Shown: piece after piece, positions 54,380 to 62,910 of the stretch
Layout: every line of letters starts with the position of its first letter
Numbering within the stretch: the stretch's first letter is position 1
NCBI RefSeq assembly: GCF_012641745.1
Contig: NZ_WEHZ01000006.1
Location: forward strand, 1-64,000
Direction: 5' to 3'
Origin: Pseudoalteromonas peptidolytica
GTDB taxonomy: Bacteria; Pseudomonadota; Gammaproteobacteria; Enterobacterales; Alteromonadaceae
Length of the DNA stretch: 64,000 bases
Notes under the pieces: generated by a model
The model's input: only the letters and a program-made list of their open reading frames with translations
Database searches by the model: none
What the model was told of the DNA's origin: nothing
Program-made: the position numbers and the translations under genes

Positions 54380-54838
54380 ATGCAAAAGCAAGATTTTTAT
54401 CAAACTTTAGTGAAACAAGCTCAGGGCTTGATCAGTGGTGAGCATAACATGGTTGCCAATATGGCTAACTTGAGTGCGCTTTTATTTACAACCCTTGAGG
54501 ATATCAACTGGGCTGGGTTTTATCTTATGGACAGTGCAGATGAACTTGTACTTGGACCATTTCAAGGTAATCCAGCTTGTATCCGTATACCCGTAGGAAA
54601 AGGGGTGTGCGGAACTGCTGCGGCAAGCTGCGAAACGCAGCTGGTTGAAGATGTTCACGCATTTTCGGGTCACATTGCATGCGACGCGGCATCAAATTCA
54701 GAAATCGTCATCCCTGTCTTCAAAGATAATAAAGTGATAGCTGTGCTAGACATCGACAGTCCTAGTCTGGCAAGATTTGATGAGCAAGACAAAAAAGGCT
54801 TAGAAGCATTTGTTAAAGTTTTTGAGGAAACACTTTAA
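54380..54838 (+). CDS. msrC: Free methionine-(R)-sulfoxide reductase
   Basis: A GAF-domain enzyme of 152 residues that reduces free methionine-(R)-sulfoxide. The redox cysteines lie in NPACIRIPVG, GKGVCGTAA and HIACDAASNSE, matching the three of E. coli MsrC (YebR). ATG at 54380 matches the N terminus of the E. coli protein; earlier in-frame starts at 54365 and 54374 are possible. It heads a compact run with the next small gene, proQ and prc. Confidence 0.93.
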   Translation: MQKQDFYQTLVKQAQGLISGEHNMVANMANLSALLFTTLEDINWAGFYLMDSADELVLGPFQGNPACIRIPVGKGVCGTAAASCETQLVEDVHAFSGHIACDAASNSEIVIPVFKDNKVIAVLDIDSPSLARFDEQDKKGLEAFVKVFEETL

Positions 54839-55116
54839 TGAAGGATATGCTTCAGGTACAAGATTATTTGTTTTCCTATGCCGATGTTGGTGATTGGGAA
54901 GGCGAAGAAGAGGTGGTTGCAGAGCGCTTAAATGAGCTTATTCATCACGCCTGGGATTTACTCCCTGAAGATTTAGATTGCGATACAATTGATAATCTCA
55001 TCGAAGGCATTTGGGAACATCTTCGCGGTGATTTGGCACTTCTTGAAGCAGATATAGAAGAGCTAACTGACTGGGTAACACACTATATAAACTCGTCGCT
55101 CGATGAGCAGATGTAA
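54838..55116 (+). CDS. Small acidic protein of unknown function
   Basis: A 92-residue, strongly acidic, mostly helical protein without cysteines or signal peptide. Its start codon overlaps the msrC stop codon (TAATG), so translation is coupled. I recognise no family. Its constant place between msrC and proQ would be worth comparing across relatives. Confidence 0.75.
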   Translation: MKDMLQVQDYLFSYADVGDWEGEEEVVAERLNELIHHAWDLLPEDLDCDTIDNLIEGIWEHLRGDLALLEADIEELTDWVTHYINSSLDEQM

Positions 55117-55131
55117 TTAATAGGTTTAAAA

Positions 55132-55782
55132 ATGGAAACCACAAACAAGCTAAAAGACATAAATGAAGTATTAGACTTCTTATTTTCCGAATTTCCTAAG
55201 TGCTTTAAGCAAAAGGAAGGGATCAAACCACTTAAAGTAGGTATTTTTAAAGATATCGCAGAGCGTATTGAAGGGTCTGACAAAGTCAGTAAAACTCAGG
55301 TACGTCAAGCGCTTCGTAAATACACATCTAATTGGCGCTATTTAGAAGCTGTCACTAAAAATGAGTTCCGTATTGACCTTGATGGTAATCAAGCTGAAAA
55401 GGTTGAGCAGGAACATGTGGAGCATGCGGAAAAGGCACTTGCTGAGAGCCGCGCTAAAATGGCTAAACGCAAAAAGCCACAGCGTCCAAACAATCGTGAT
55501 GGCGAAACAAAATCTTACAAAAAGAAACCACATGGAAGGGATCGTCAAGACCAAAAACGCCCTAAAATGAATAATAAACCTGCTGAAGTTAAACCTAAGC
55601 GCAGTGGTAAAGTTGAACCTTTACCAGCAGAACAGGTCAAGGTTAATAACAAAGTAAAAGTCAAGCTTGGTCAAGCGCTTGTTAATGCTACTATCACTGA
55701 AGTTAAAAATGACGAAGTGCACGTAGAGCTTGTAACAGGAATGCAAGTTAAGACCAAAGCAGACAGCCTATTTATCCAATAA
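55132..55782 (+). CDS. proQ: RNA chaperone ProQ
   Basis: ProQ, 216 residues, a global small-RNA chaperone. The N-terminal ProQ/FinO domain (about 1-120) has VLDFLFSEFPKCFK and LKVGIFKDIAERIEGSDKVSKTQVRQAL; a basic linker rich in K, R and P follows (about 120-165); a C-terminal Tudor-like domain ends it (about 170-216). It precedes prc by 10 bp, the same order as in E. coli. Confidence 0.96.
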   Translation: METTNKLKDINEVLDFLFSEFPKCFKQKEGIKPLKVGIFKDIAERIEGSDKVSKTQVRQALRKYTSNWRYLEAVTKNEFRIDLDGNQAEKVEQEHVEHAEKALAESRAKMAKRKKPQRPNNRDGETKSYKKKPHGRDRQDQKRPKMNNKPAEVKPKRSGKVEPLPAEQVKVNNKVKVKLGQALVNATITEVKNDEVHVELVTGMQVKTKADSLFIQ

Positions 55783-55792
55783 GGAGTTGTAT

Positions 55793-57823
55793 ATGAGTAA
55801 AAAGTTACCACTCATTTCCCTAGTCGCAGCGTTCGTATCGAGTGTTTCTTTAGCCTCGACAAGCACAGTCACCATTAAAGACTTGCCGGTTCTTAAACCT
55901 GAAGCGCAGCATACAACGGCTAGTAAGCGAGTGACCAACTTATTTACTCGACAACACTATAAACGCTTCAGCTTTAATGATGCGTTGTCTGATAAGATAT
56001 TCGACCGCTATGTAGAAGCAATCGACTTTAATAAATCCTTGCTGTTGCAGTCGGATATCGAAAGCTTTCAGCAATACAGAAAGCGCTTTGACGACGCATT
56101 GATTTCAGGCAAACTCGAGTTTGCCTATGACATGTTCAATTTGAGTATGAAGCGACGTTTTGAACGTTATGATTTTGCAATAGGTCTCCTCGAAAAAGAA
56201 ATGGACTTTGAGAAAAAAGACGAGTTCATCTTTGATAGAGAAGACGATAACTACGCAAATTCAATGGTTGAGCTTGATGAGTATTGGCGCCAGCGTGTTA
56301 AATCAGATGCGCTGAGATTGAAACTGACTGGTAAAAACTGGGAAGAAATTAAAGAAATACTCACCAAGCGATACAAAAATGCACAAAAGCGCTTGGCCCA
56401 AACTAACAGTGAAGATGCGTTTCAAGTCATTATGAACGCTTTTGCACGTAGCATCGAAGCACATACCTCTTACCTGTCCCCTCGAAGAGCCGAGCAATTT
56501 AAGATGGACATGGATCTTGAGCTTGAAGGCATCGGGGCGGTGTTGAGTTATGATGAAGACTATACAGTTATCCGTAGCTTAGTGCCTGGTGGGCCTGCAG
56601 ATAAAACTGAAAAGCTGAAGCCAGAAGATAAAATTATCGGTGTCGCGCAAGGTGAAAAAGAATTTGTAGATGTGATTGGCTGGCGGTTAGATGACGTTGT
56701 CGATCTCATTAAAGGACCAAAAGGCACTACAGTACGTTTACAGTACTTGAAAGGAGCTGATAGCCACGGTACACCAAAAGTGGTTGAGATTGTCCGAGAC
56801 AAAGTAAAACTTGAAGACCGCGCTGTAAAGTCAGAGGTATTTGAAGCTAAGTACTCTGATCTGCAGAGCAAAATTGGAGTTATTGAAATTCCAAGTTTTT
56901 ACAACAACCTTTCTCAAGATGTAAAAACTGAACTTGCCAAATTAAAAGAAGCAGAAGTTGACGGTGTGATCGTCGATTTACGACAAAATGGTGGTGGTTC
57001 TTTGTATGAGGCGACACAGCTATCAGGTCTCTTTATCGACCAAGGTCCTGTTGTTCAGATCCACACAGCATATAATCGAGTTGAAAGCCAACAAGATAGA
57101 GATGGCATTACATTTTACGATGGTCCCTTAACTGTACTTGTTGATCGTTATAGCGCATCAGCATCTGAAATTTTCGCCGCTGCGATGCAAGATTATGGCC
57201 GTGCCGTTGTGATTGGTGAGCAAACCTTTGGTAAGGGTACGGTTCAGCAACATCGTGGGCTGGGTAAGAATTACGATTTATTTGAAAATCCTTTGGGAAG
57301 CGTAACTTATACCATTGCTAAGTTTTATCGTATTGATGGTGGTAGTACGCAGCACAAAGGCGTGATTCCAGACATTTTATTGCCTTCAGCTGTCAACCCT
57401 GAAGATTGGGGGGAAAGTCAGGAAGATAACGCATTACCTTGGGATAGCATCGTTAGGGCCAAATACTCAAGTTTGGATAATTTATCTTCTATGATCCAAT
57501 ATTTAAGTAAGCGCCATGACGAGCGAGTTCAAAAAGAGCCTGAGTTCACTTATGTCTATCAAGATATTGAACAATACAAGGCACGTAAAGACGATAAATC
57601 TATATCTTTGGTTGAAGCCGAGCGAATTAAAGAGCGTGAAGAGCGAGATGCACTCGTACTGAAACGTACAAATGAGCGCTTGAAACGACTTGGTTTGGAA
57701 CCCGTCGAAGATTTAGACGATGCACCTGAAGTCATATCTGAGCTAGATCCCTATCTAGAAGAGGCAGCACTGATCACACAAGATCTCATATCGTATGGTC
57801 GAATAGCCAAACAAGGTTCGTAA
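55793..57823 (+). CDS. prc: Carboxy-terminal processing protease Prc (Tsp)
   Basis: Prc, 676 residues, a periplasmic serine protease that trims penicillin-binding protein 3 and degrades tagged proteins and murein hydrolases. After a signal peptide (about 1-23) come an N-terminal helical domain, a PDZ domain (near 235-330) and the catalytic core with the serine in DRYSASASEIFAA near 452 and the lysine in FGKGTVQQ near 477, matching the E. coli dyad. The ATG at 55793 follows AAGGAG by 6 bp. A terminator follows. Confidence 0.96.
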   Translation: MSKKLPLISLVAAFVSSVSLASTSTVTIKDLPVLKPEAQHTTASKRVTNLFTRQHYKRFSFNDALSDKIFDRYVEAIDFNKSLLLQSDIESFQQYRKRFDDALISGKLEFAYDMFNLSMKRRFERYDFAIGLLEKEMDFEKKDEFIFDREDDNYANSMVELDEYWRQRVKSDALRLKLTGKNWEEIKEILTKRYKNAQKRLAQTNSEDAFQVIMNAFARSIEAHTSYLSPRRAEQFKMDMDLELEGIGAVLSYDEDYTVIRSLVPGGPADKTEKLKPEDKIIGVAQGEKEFVDVIGWRLDDVVDLIKGPKGTTVRLQYLKGADSHGTPKVVEIVRDKVKLEDRAVKSEVFEAKYSDLQSKIGVIEIPSFYNNLSQDVKTELAKLKEAEVDGVIVDLRQNGGGSLYEATQLSGLFIDQGPVVQIHTAYNRVESQQDRDGITFYDGPLTVLVDRYSASASEIFAAAMQDYGRAVVIGEQTFGKGTVQQHRGLGKNYDLFENPLGSVTYTIAKFYRIDGGSTQHKGVIPDILLPSAVNPEDWGESQEDNALPWDSIVRAKYSSLDNLSSMIQYLSKRHDERVQKEPEFTYVYQDIEQYKARKDDKSISLVEAERIKEREERDALVLKRTNERLKRLGLEPVEDLDDAPEVISELDPYLEEAALITQDLISYGRIAKQGS

Positions 57824-57826
57824 CTG

Positions 57827-57853
57827 ATAAAAGGCGCTTCAAGCGCCTTTTAT
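57827..57853 (+). terminator. Rho-independent terminator after prc
   Basis: AAAAGGCGCTT/AAGCGCCTTTT hairpin with a single-base nominal loop, ending in a T-rich run, 3 bp after the prc stop codon. Confidence 0.9.
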
Positions 57854-58234
57854 CTTTGTATCATCCTATCTAACCTTAGCTGCTGATAATTGATGCTATA
57901 TTGGTGCGCAGTTACCTTAGCGAGAGCAGGACGTGGAAGGGAGTCCCCTAAAACTTTCTGTCTAGACAAGGAGAAAACTAAGTTGTGTCCTAGCAACAAT
58001 GAGTTAGAACATTCCTTATCTAAACCTCAGGTTAATTAGTGAAATTGGTATTACTTTTATTTTACAATCTTTGCTATGATCTGCGAAATTTTTTGGGCTA
58101 ATACTTTTTTGAGGCTTTTTGAATGTTAAATGTGGTTTGTCCACATCGTACAAGGATATTCAAAACGGCTCAAAACGGTATACTACAAATAAAATAATTA
58201 TAAGCATGAGTCGTCGTGCATAGGAGTATTCCTT
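57854..58234. other. Intergenic region with repeat before nhaC
   Basis: About 380 bp. The left part holds a dispersed repeat (57944-58046, preceded near 57920 by a segment like part of copy C). A TGCTATGAT extended -10 element occurs at 58072-58080 and could start the nhaC transcript. No gene seen. Confidence 0.5.
57944..58046 (+). repeat. Dispersed intergenic repeat, copy D
   Basis: Shares ordered blocks with 7195-7302 (CTAAAACT.TCTG, AACAATGAGTT, CATTCCTTATC.AAACCTC.GGTTAA) and ends in AATTGGTAT, the mirror of the ATACCAATT end of copy B. It does not code for protein. Confidence 0.65.
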
Positions 58235-59698
58235 TTGAAACAACAAAAACAGCCGTCATTTGTCGACGCGCTTATCCCGATTACGCTGCTTGTCACTTTA
58301 CTGGGGGCCGCCGTATATCTGTATGGTGATAGTTCTTCGTCGGGTCCTAACCAAATAGCATTGTTATTTGCTACTTTCACAGCTGCATTAATTGGCTTGA
58401 AAAATGGCTACACTTGGAAAACTTTGGAAGAAGCGATGATCAAGGGGATCACGATTTCCCTTGGTGCAATTATCATTCTGTTGATGGTTGGTGCCTTAAT
58501 CGGCACGTGGTTACTATCCGGAACTGTTCCGACGTTAATCTATTACGGTTTGCAGGTTATTAATCCAAGCTGGTTCTATGCCGCGAGCTGCTTGATCTGT
58601 GGTGTGGTCGCGATGAGTATCGGTAGCTCATGGACAACGGCTGCCACTATTGGTGTTGCACTGCTTGGTGTTGCGACAGGTTTAGGGCTAGACCAGGTGG
58701 TCACGGCGGGCGCTGTTATATCCGGAGCATACTTTGGTGACAAACTTAGCCCGTTATCTGAGACGACTAATCTCGCTCCAGCAGTAGCTGGAAGCGATTT
58801 GTTTGATCATATTCAACATATGCTGTGGACGACAGTCCCAAGCTTTGTCATCGCACTTATTATTTTTATCTTTATGGGCTTCAACGCTGAGGTAAATAGC
58901 GAGGCCGGACGCATAGATGAGATCGTTTCTATATTACAAAGCAACTTTAATATAAATATTTTCATGCTAGTTCCACTATTAGTGCTTCTGGGACTTGCGA
59001 TTAGAAAAATGCCCGCCTTTCCCGCTATTTCGATTGGCGCTGTGATCGGTGCTGTTTGGGCTGTTTTGTTTCAAGGAGAGTTAATTGCGAGTCAAATTGA
59101 TCGCAGCCAAGGTGAATTAGTTGGCTATATTAAACTCGTATGGGCAACCTTTTTTGATGGTTTTGCCCTACAAACTGGCGATGCAAAAATGGATGATTTG
59201 CTCAGCGGTGGTGGAATGTCCTCAATGCTTACCACAACTTGGTTAGTGATGACTGCACTGATGTTTGGCGCGATAATGGAAAAAACGGGTCTTTTAGATG
59301 TATTTGTACGCAGTATTTTAAAAATAGCGAAGAGTACGGGCTCACTTATTGCGTCAACAATAGCTACCTGTGTTGGCACAAACTTGGTTGCTGCCGATCA
59401 ATACATAGCGATAGTTGTTCCAGGACGAATGTTCAAAGAAGAATATAAAAAGCGAGGCTTAAAAAGTGTCAATCTTTCTCGTACGTTAGAGGATGGCGGT
59501 ACCATTACCAGTCCACTTATTCCATGGAATACCTGTGGTGCCTACATGCAGAGCGTACTTCTGATCAATCCATTTGATTATGCCATGTATGCGTTTTTTA
59601 ATTTGATTAACCCATTATTAGCGGTTATCTATGCGTATCTTGGTATTAAAATTTTGAAAATTACGCCACCAGAGATGAAGGTTGAAGGATCAAAGTAA
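58235..59698 (+). CDS. nhaC: Na+/H+ antiporter, NhaC family
   Basis: A 487-residue sodium/proton antiporter with about twelve membrane helices. ISGAYFGDKLSPLSETTNLAPAVAG near residue 165 is the NhaC signature, and a second conserved part, AADQYIAIVVPGRMF, follows near residue 385. It exports sodium in exchange for protons, as expected in a marine species. It starts at TTG with AGGAG 9 bp upstream; no suitable ATG lies nearby. It is monocistronic or linked only weakly to pepN. Confidence 0.93.
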   Translation: MKQQKQPSFVDALIPITLLVTLLGAAVYLYGDSSSSGPNQIALLFATFTAALIGLKNGYTWKTLEEAMIKGITISLGAIIILLMVGALIGTWLLSGTVPTLIYYGLQVINPSWFYAASCLICGVVAMSIGSSWTTAATIGVALLGVATGLGLDQVVTAGAVISGAYFGDKLSPLSETTNLAPAVAGSDLFDHIQHMLWTTVPSFVIALIIFIFMGFNAEVNSEAGRIDEIVSILQSNFNINIFMLVPLLVLLGLAIRKMPAFPAISIGAVIGAVWAVLFQGELIASQIDRSQGELVGYIKLVWATFFDGFALQTGDAKMDDLLSGGGMSSMLTTTWLVMTALMFGAIMEKTGLLDVFVRSILKIAKSTGSLIASTIATCVGTNLVAADQYIAIVVPGRMFKEEYKKRGLKSVNLSRTLEDGGTITSPLIPWNTCGAYMQSVLLINPFDYAMYAFFNLINPLLAVIYAYLGIKILKITPPEMKVEGSK

Positions 59699-59817
59699 GT
59701 GCTGAGATTTGAAAAGAAGCTACAAGGTTACTGATGACAATCGACGGTAGCTCAGATCCAAAAGCGAAAATCGCCTACAATGATTGAAGATGGGCGTAAA
59801 TGAATTTATTTAATCAC

Positions 59818-59840
59818 ACGCCCCAATTTGGGGCGTTTTT
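59818..59840 (+). terminator. Rho-independent terminator directly before pepN
   Basis: ACGCCCCAA/TTGGGGCGT stem followed by TTTTT, ending 13 bp before the pepN start codon and 4 bp before its ribosome binding site. It ends the nhaC transcript but also leaves no room for a pepN promoter after it, so pepN must be transcribed through it. Confidence 0.85.
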
Positions 59841-59853
59841 GTAAGGAATATCT

Positions 59854-62439
59854 ATGACTCAAAAACCACAAGCTAAATATCGTAAGGACTATATTGCACC
59901 TAGCCATCAAGTCGATGAGTTGTCTTTGACCTTTGAGTTAAGTCCACGAAATACCATAGTGACTGCTGTTAGTAAATTTCGTGCAGCTGCTGGCGCATCA
60001 CAGCTAGTATTGGATGGGGTTGATTTAGAACTGCAATCCTGTCAAGTAAACGGTAAAGAGTGGCACACTCGTGAGCAAACAGAGGCTAAGCTTATATTGA
60101 ATGAGCTGCCAGCTGAATTTGAACTCACCATTGTGACTCACATATCTCCGCAGACTAATACTTCTCTTGAAGGGTTATATTTATCTGATGGTGCTTACTG
60201 CACACAATGTGAAGCTGAGGGCTTTCGTAAGATCACCTACTTTATGGACAGACCCGACGTACTTACCACTTACACTGTGACTATTATCGCAGAAACTAAG
60301 TATCCATTTTTGTTGTCGAATGGCAATAAAGTGGAAGAGGGCACGCTTGAAGATGGCAGACATTTTGCCAAGTGGCATGACCCATATAAAAAACCCAGCT
60401 ATCTATTTGCTTTGGTTGCAGGCAGCTTTGATGTTTTAGAAGATACTTATCAAACCAAGTCTGGGCGGGAAGTTAAATTAGCGCTATTTGTAGATAAGGG
60501 TAATTTACACAAAGCACCACATGCTATGACTTCATTGAAAAAAGCAATGGCATGGGATGAGCTGCGTTTTGGGTTAGAATATGACCTAGATATTTATATG
60601 ATAGTGGCAGTAGATTTCTTCAACATGGGGGCAATGGAAAACAAAGGCCTCAATGTTTTCAATAGTGCTTGTGTACTTGCAAGCCAAGAAACTGCAACAG
60701 ACCAAGATTTTCACACTATTGAATCAATTGTTGGCCATGAGTACTTCCATAACTGGACTGGTAATCGCATTACCTGCCGAGACTGGTTTCAGTTGAGCTT
60801 AAAAGAGGGGCTTACTGTATTTAGAGATCAAGAATTTAGTAGCGATCTGGGGTCTCGAGGGTTAAATCGGATAGACGCGGTAATGGCGATGAGAACTCAT
60901 CAATTTGCTGAAGACTCTGGCCCAATGGCCCATCCAATCAGGCCTGAAAAAGTAATAGAAATGAATAATTTCTATACAGTGACTGTATACAATAAAGGGG
61001 CCGAGGTGATCCGCATGATGCATACTTTGCTCGGTGAAGAGAACTTCCAAAAAGGGATGCAGCTTTACATTACCCGACATGATGGTCAAGCCGTGACCTG
61101 TGATGATTTTGTCAATGCTATGATGGATGCCTCTGGCGTTAATTTAACGCAGTTCAAGCTGTGGTATGAACAACATGGAACGCCTAGACTAAATGTAGTG
61201 ACAGAATACGATAGTGCTGCACAGCGCTATACAATGACAGTTACACAGCAGCATGCAGATAGCGATCCGATAAAAGCGCCGTTACATATTCCATTCAAAT
61301 TGGAATTGCTTGATGAGCAAGGGCTGAGCATCCCGTTATTGACGCAAAAGGGTGAAATTCAAAGAGCACTCGATATTACTGAGTTTGAACAACGCTTTGA
61401 ATTTGAGCAAGTGGCAACAAAACCTGTACCTGTACTACTAGAAGATTTCTCTGCACCGGTAATTATGGAATACAATTATTCCACTGATGAATTGCTACAT
61501 ATTTTGCGTTTTGCACGAAGCGACTATGCTCGCTGGGAAGCGATGCAGCAGATATTTATGATCGCCGTCAAAGCTGCGATTGATTCTGGTGATTATAGCT
61601 TAGACAGTAAGGTACTCGGTGCCTTATCTTCATTGGTTAAGCACCTAAAAGGAGATCTTGCACTGCTTGCAGAATTATTAAGTTTACCTACTTTTGATAC
61701 GCTTGCGAGTCAGTTTAAGACAATTCCAGTAGACGCGTTAGTGAATGTATCTAAGGCATTTGAGTCACAGATTGCTCAGGCACTACAGCAAGACTTGGAA
61801 CTCGCTTATACTTCATCAACCGAGTCAGGTTCTTTAGATGCGCAGGATGTGGCCGTTCGGGCATTTAAAAATAAAGCCTTATACTACTTAGTTAGAACTG
61901 ATTCGACACTCGTTGAAGATGCGCTGAGGACACAATTTGCGTCAGATAATATGACCACTAAACTTGCATCTCTCAAAGCTGTGGTATCAGCTGAGCACGA
62001 GAAGATGGAAGCCTTATTCAGCGAGTTTGACAGTCAGTGGCGTCACGACGCGTTGGTAATGGATAAATGGCTGGCACTACACGCAAGCTTGCCAAATGAT
62101 GAAGTGATAACGAAAATAAATACACTTTATGACCACCCATGTTTTGAAAAAGGCAATCCAAATCGAGTACGAGCACTCATTGGTAGCTTCACCCGCAGTA
62201 ACCCGGCTCAATTTCATCGAATTGACGGCAAAGGTTACGAGCTACTTGGCGACCTTCTAATCGAGCTAAATGGCATCAACCCACAAAATGCTTCCCGCAT
62301 GATCACGCCGTTTATGTCTTGGCGACGCTATGATGAGACGCGTCAGAAGCTGATGAGAACACAGCTGGAGCGTTTGGCGAGCCTAGAAGGGCTAAGTGAT
62401 GATTTATATGAAAAAGTAGAAAAGGCGTTGGCGCAGTAA
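59854..62439 (+). CDS. pepN: Aminopeptidase N
   Basis: PepN, 861 residues, a broad-specificity zinc aminopeptidase of the M1 family acting in the cytoplasm on peptide N termini. The substrate-binding GAMEN motif is at 259-263, the zinc motif HEYFHNW starts at H295, and the third ligand glutamate is in SLKEGLTVF near 318. Length is close to E. coli PepN (870). GTAAGGAA precedes the ATG. The DUF2835 gene follows with no gap. Confidence 0.97.
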   Translation: MTQKPQAKYRKDYIAPSHQVDELSLTFELSPRNTIVTAVSKFRAAAGASQLVLDGVDLELQSCQVNGKEWHTREQTEAKLILNELPAEFELTIVTHISPQTNTSLEGLYLSDGAYCTQCEAEGFRKITYFMDRPDVLTTYTVTIIAETKYPFLLSNGNKVEEGTLEDGRHFAKWHDPYKKPSYLFALVAGSFDVLEDTYQTKSGREVKLALFVDKGNLHKAPHAMTSLKKAMAWDELRFGLEYDLDIYMIVAVDFFNMGAMENKGLNVFNSACVLASQETATDQDFHTIESIVGHEYFHNWTGNRITCRDWFQLSLKEGLTVFRDQEFSSDLGSRGLNRIDAVMAMRTHQFAEDSGPMAHPIRPEKVIEMNNFYTVTVYNKGAEVIRMMHTLLGEENFQKGMQLYITRHDGQAVTCDDFVNAMMDASGVNLTQFKLWYEQHGTPRLNVVTEYDSAAQRYTMTVTQQHADSDPIKAPLHIPFKLELLDEQGLSIPLLTQKGEIQRALDITEFEQRFEFEQVATKPVPVLLEDFSAPVIMEYNYSTDELLHILRFARSDYARWEAMQQIFMIAVKAAIDSGDYSLDSKVLGALSSLVKHLKGDLALLAELLSLPTFDTLASQFKTIPVDALVNVSKAFESQIAQALQQDLELAYTSSTESGSLDAQDVAVRAFKNKALYYLVRTDSTLVEDALRTQFASDNMTTKLASLKAVVSAEHEKMEALFSEFDSQWRHDALVMDKWLALHASLPNDEVITKINTLYDHPCFEKGNPNRVRALIGSFTRSNPAQFHRIDGKGYELLGDLLIELNGINPQNASRMITPFMSWRRYDETRQKLMRTQLERLASLEGLSDDLYEKVEKALAQ

Positions 62440-62661
62440 ATGAAAGAGTACTTCTTTTACATGGAATTGAGTTATGACAAGTGCCTTGGTTATTACCATG
62501 GACATTATACTTCAGTACAAGTGATCGAAGATGGCGGGAAGACGATACGCTTTCCCGCTGAGCGTATTCGTCCATTTATTTCATCGATTGGGATCAGAGG
62601 CAGATTCCGCTTAATTTTGGATGATAGCAACAAGTTTCTGTCGTTAGAAAAAGTTACTTAG
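62440..62661 (+). CDS. DUF2835 family protein
   Basis: A 73-residue protein matching the DUF2835 family (SYDKCLGYYHGHYTSVQV, IRFPAERIRPFISSIGIRGRFRLIL), of unknown function. Its ATG immediately follows the pepN stop codon, so it is co-translated. This pairing recurs in related marine gammaproteobacteria. Confidence 0.88.
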   Translation: MKEYFFYMELSYDKCLGYYHGHYTSVQVIEDGGKTIRFPAERIRPFISSIGIRGRFRLILDDSNKFLSLEKVT

Positions 62662-62705
62662 TATCAGCCAAACTGAAAAACATATTTTATTTTTGTTAAA
62701 TGAGT

Positions 62706-62735
62706 TTGTTATAAGCTTGAAATACGTGTTATAAA
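62706..62735 (+). promoter_or_regulatory. Likely sigma-70 promoter of DUF1302 gene
   Basis: TTGTTA (62706-62711) and TATAAA (62730-62735) are separated by 18 bp. The palindrome at 62741-62758 would cover the transcription start, a typical repressor position. Confidence 0.5.
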
Positions 62736-62740
62736 TTATC

Positions 62741-62758
62741 TGGTAGGACGTCTTACCA
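62741..62758. promoter_or_regulatory. Operator-like palindrome before DUF1302 gene
   Basis: TGGTAGGACGTCTTACCA pairs at eight of nine positions. With its left flank (ATCTGGTAGGAC) it resembles the FadR operator consensus ATCTGGTACGACCAGAT, though the right half differs. Regulation by a fatty-acid-responsive repressor is an inference. Confidence 0.5.
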
Positions 62759-62910
62759 AGAGTAAAATGCGCCCCTAGAGGCGAAAAAGCGTTGATTTAA
62801 TGGCGTAGTATTTGTATTTTCTTGCTTTCGCTTCTATCGTTTAGACAACAAAAAACAATAACTCTAAGAGCTTAAGCTCTAGACAAGACCCGCCAAAAGG
62901 GGGAGAAATA

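Noticed and set aside
62769..62784. Hairpin CGCC/GGCG as terminator after the DUF2835 gene
   Set aside because: Only four pairs and no T-run; it also lies downstream of the likely DUF1302 promoter, so it is within that leader.
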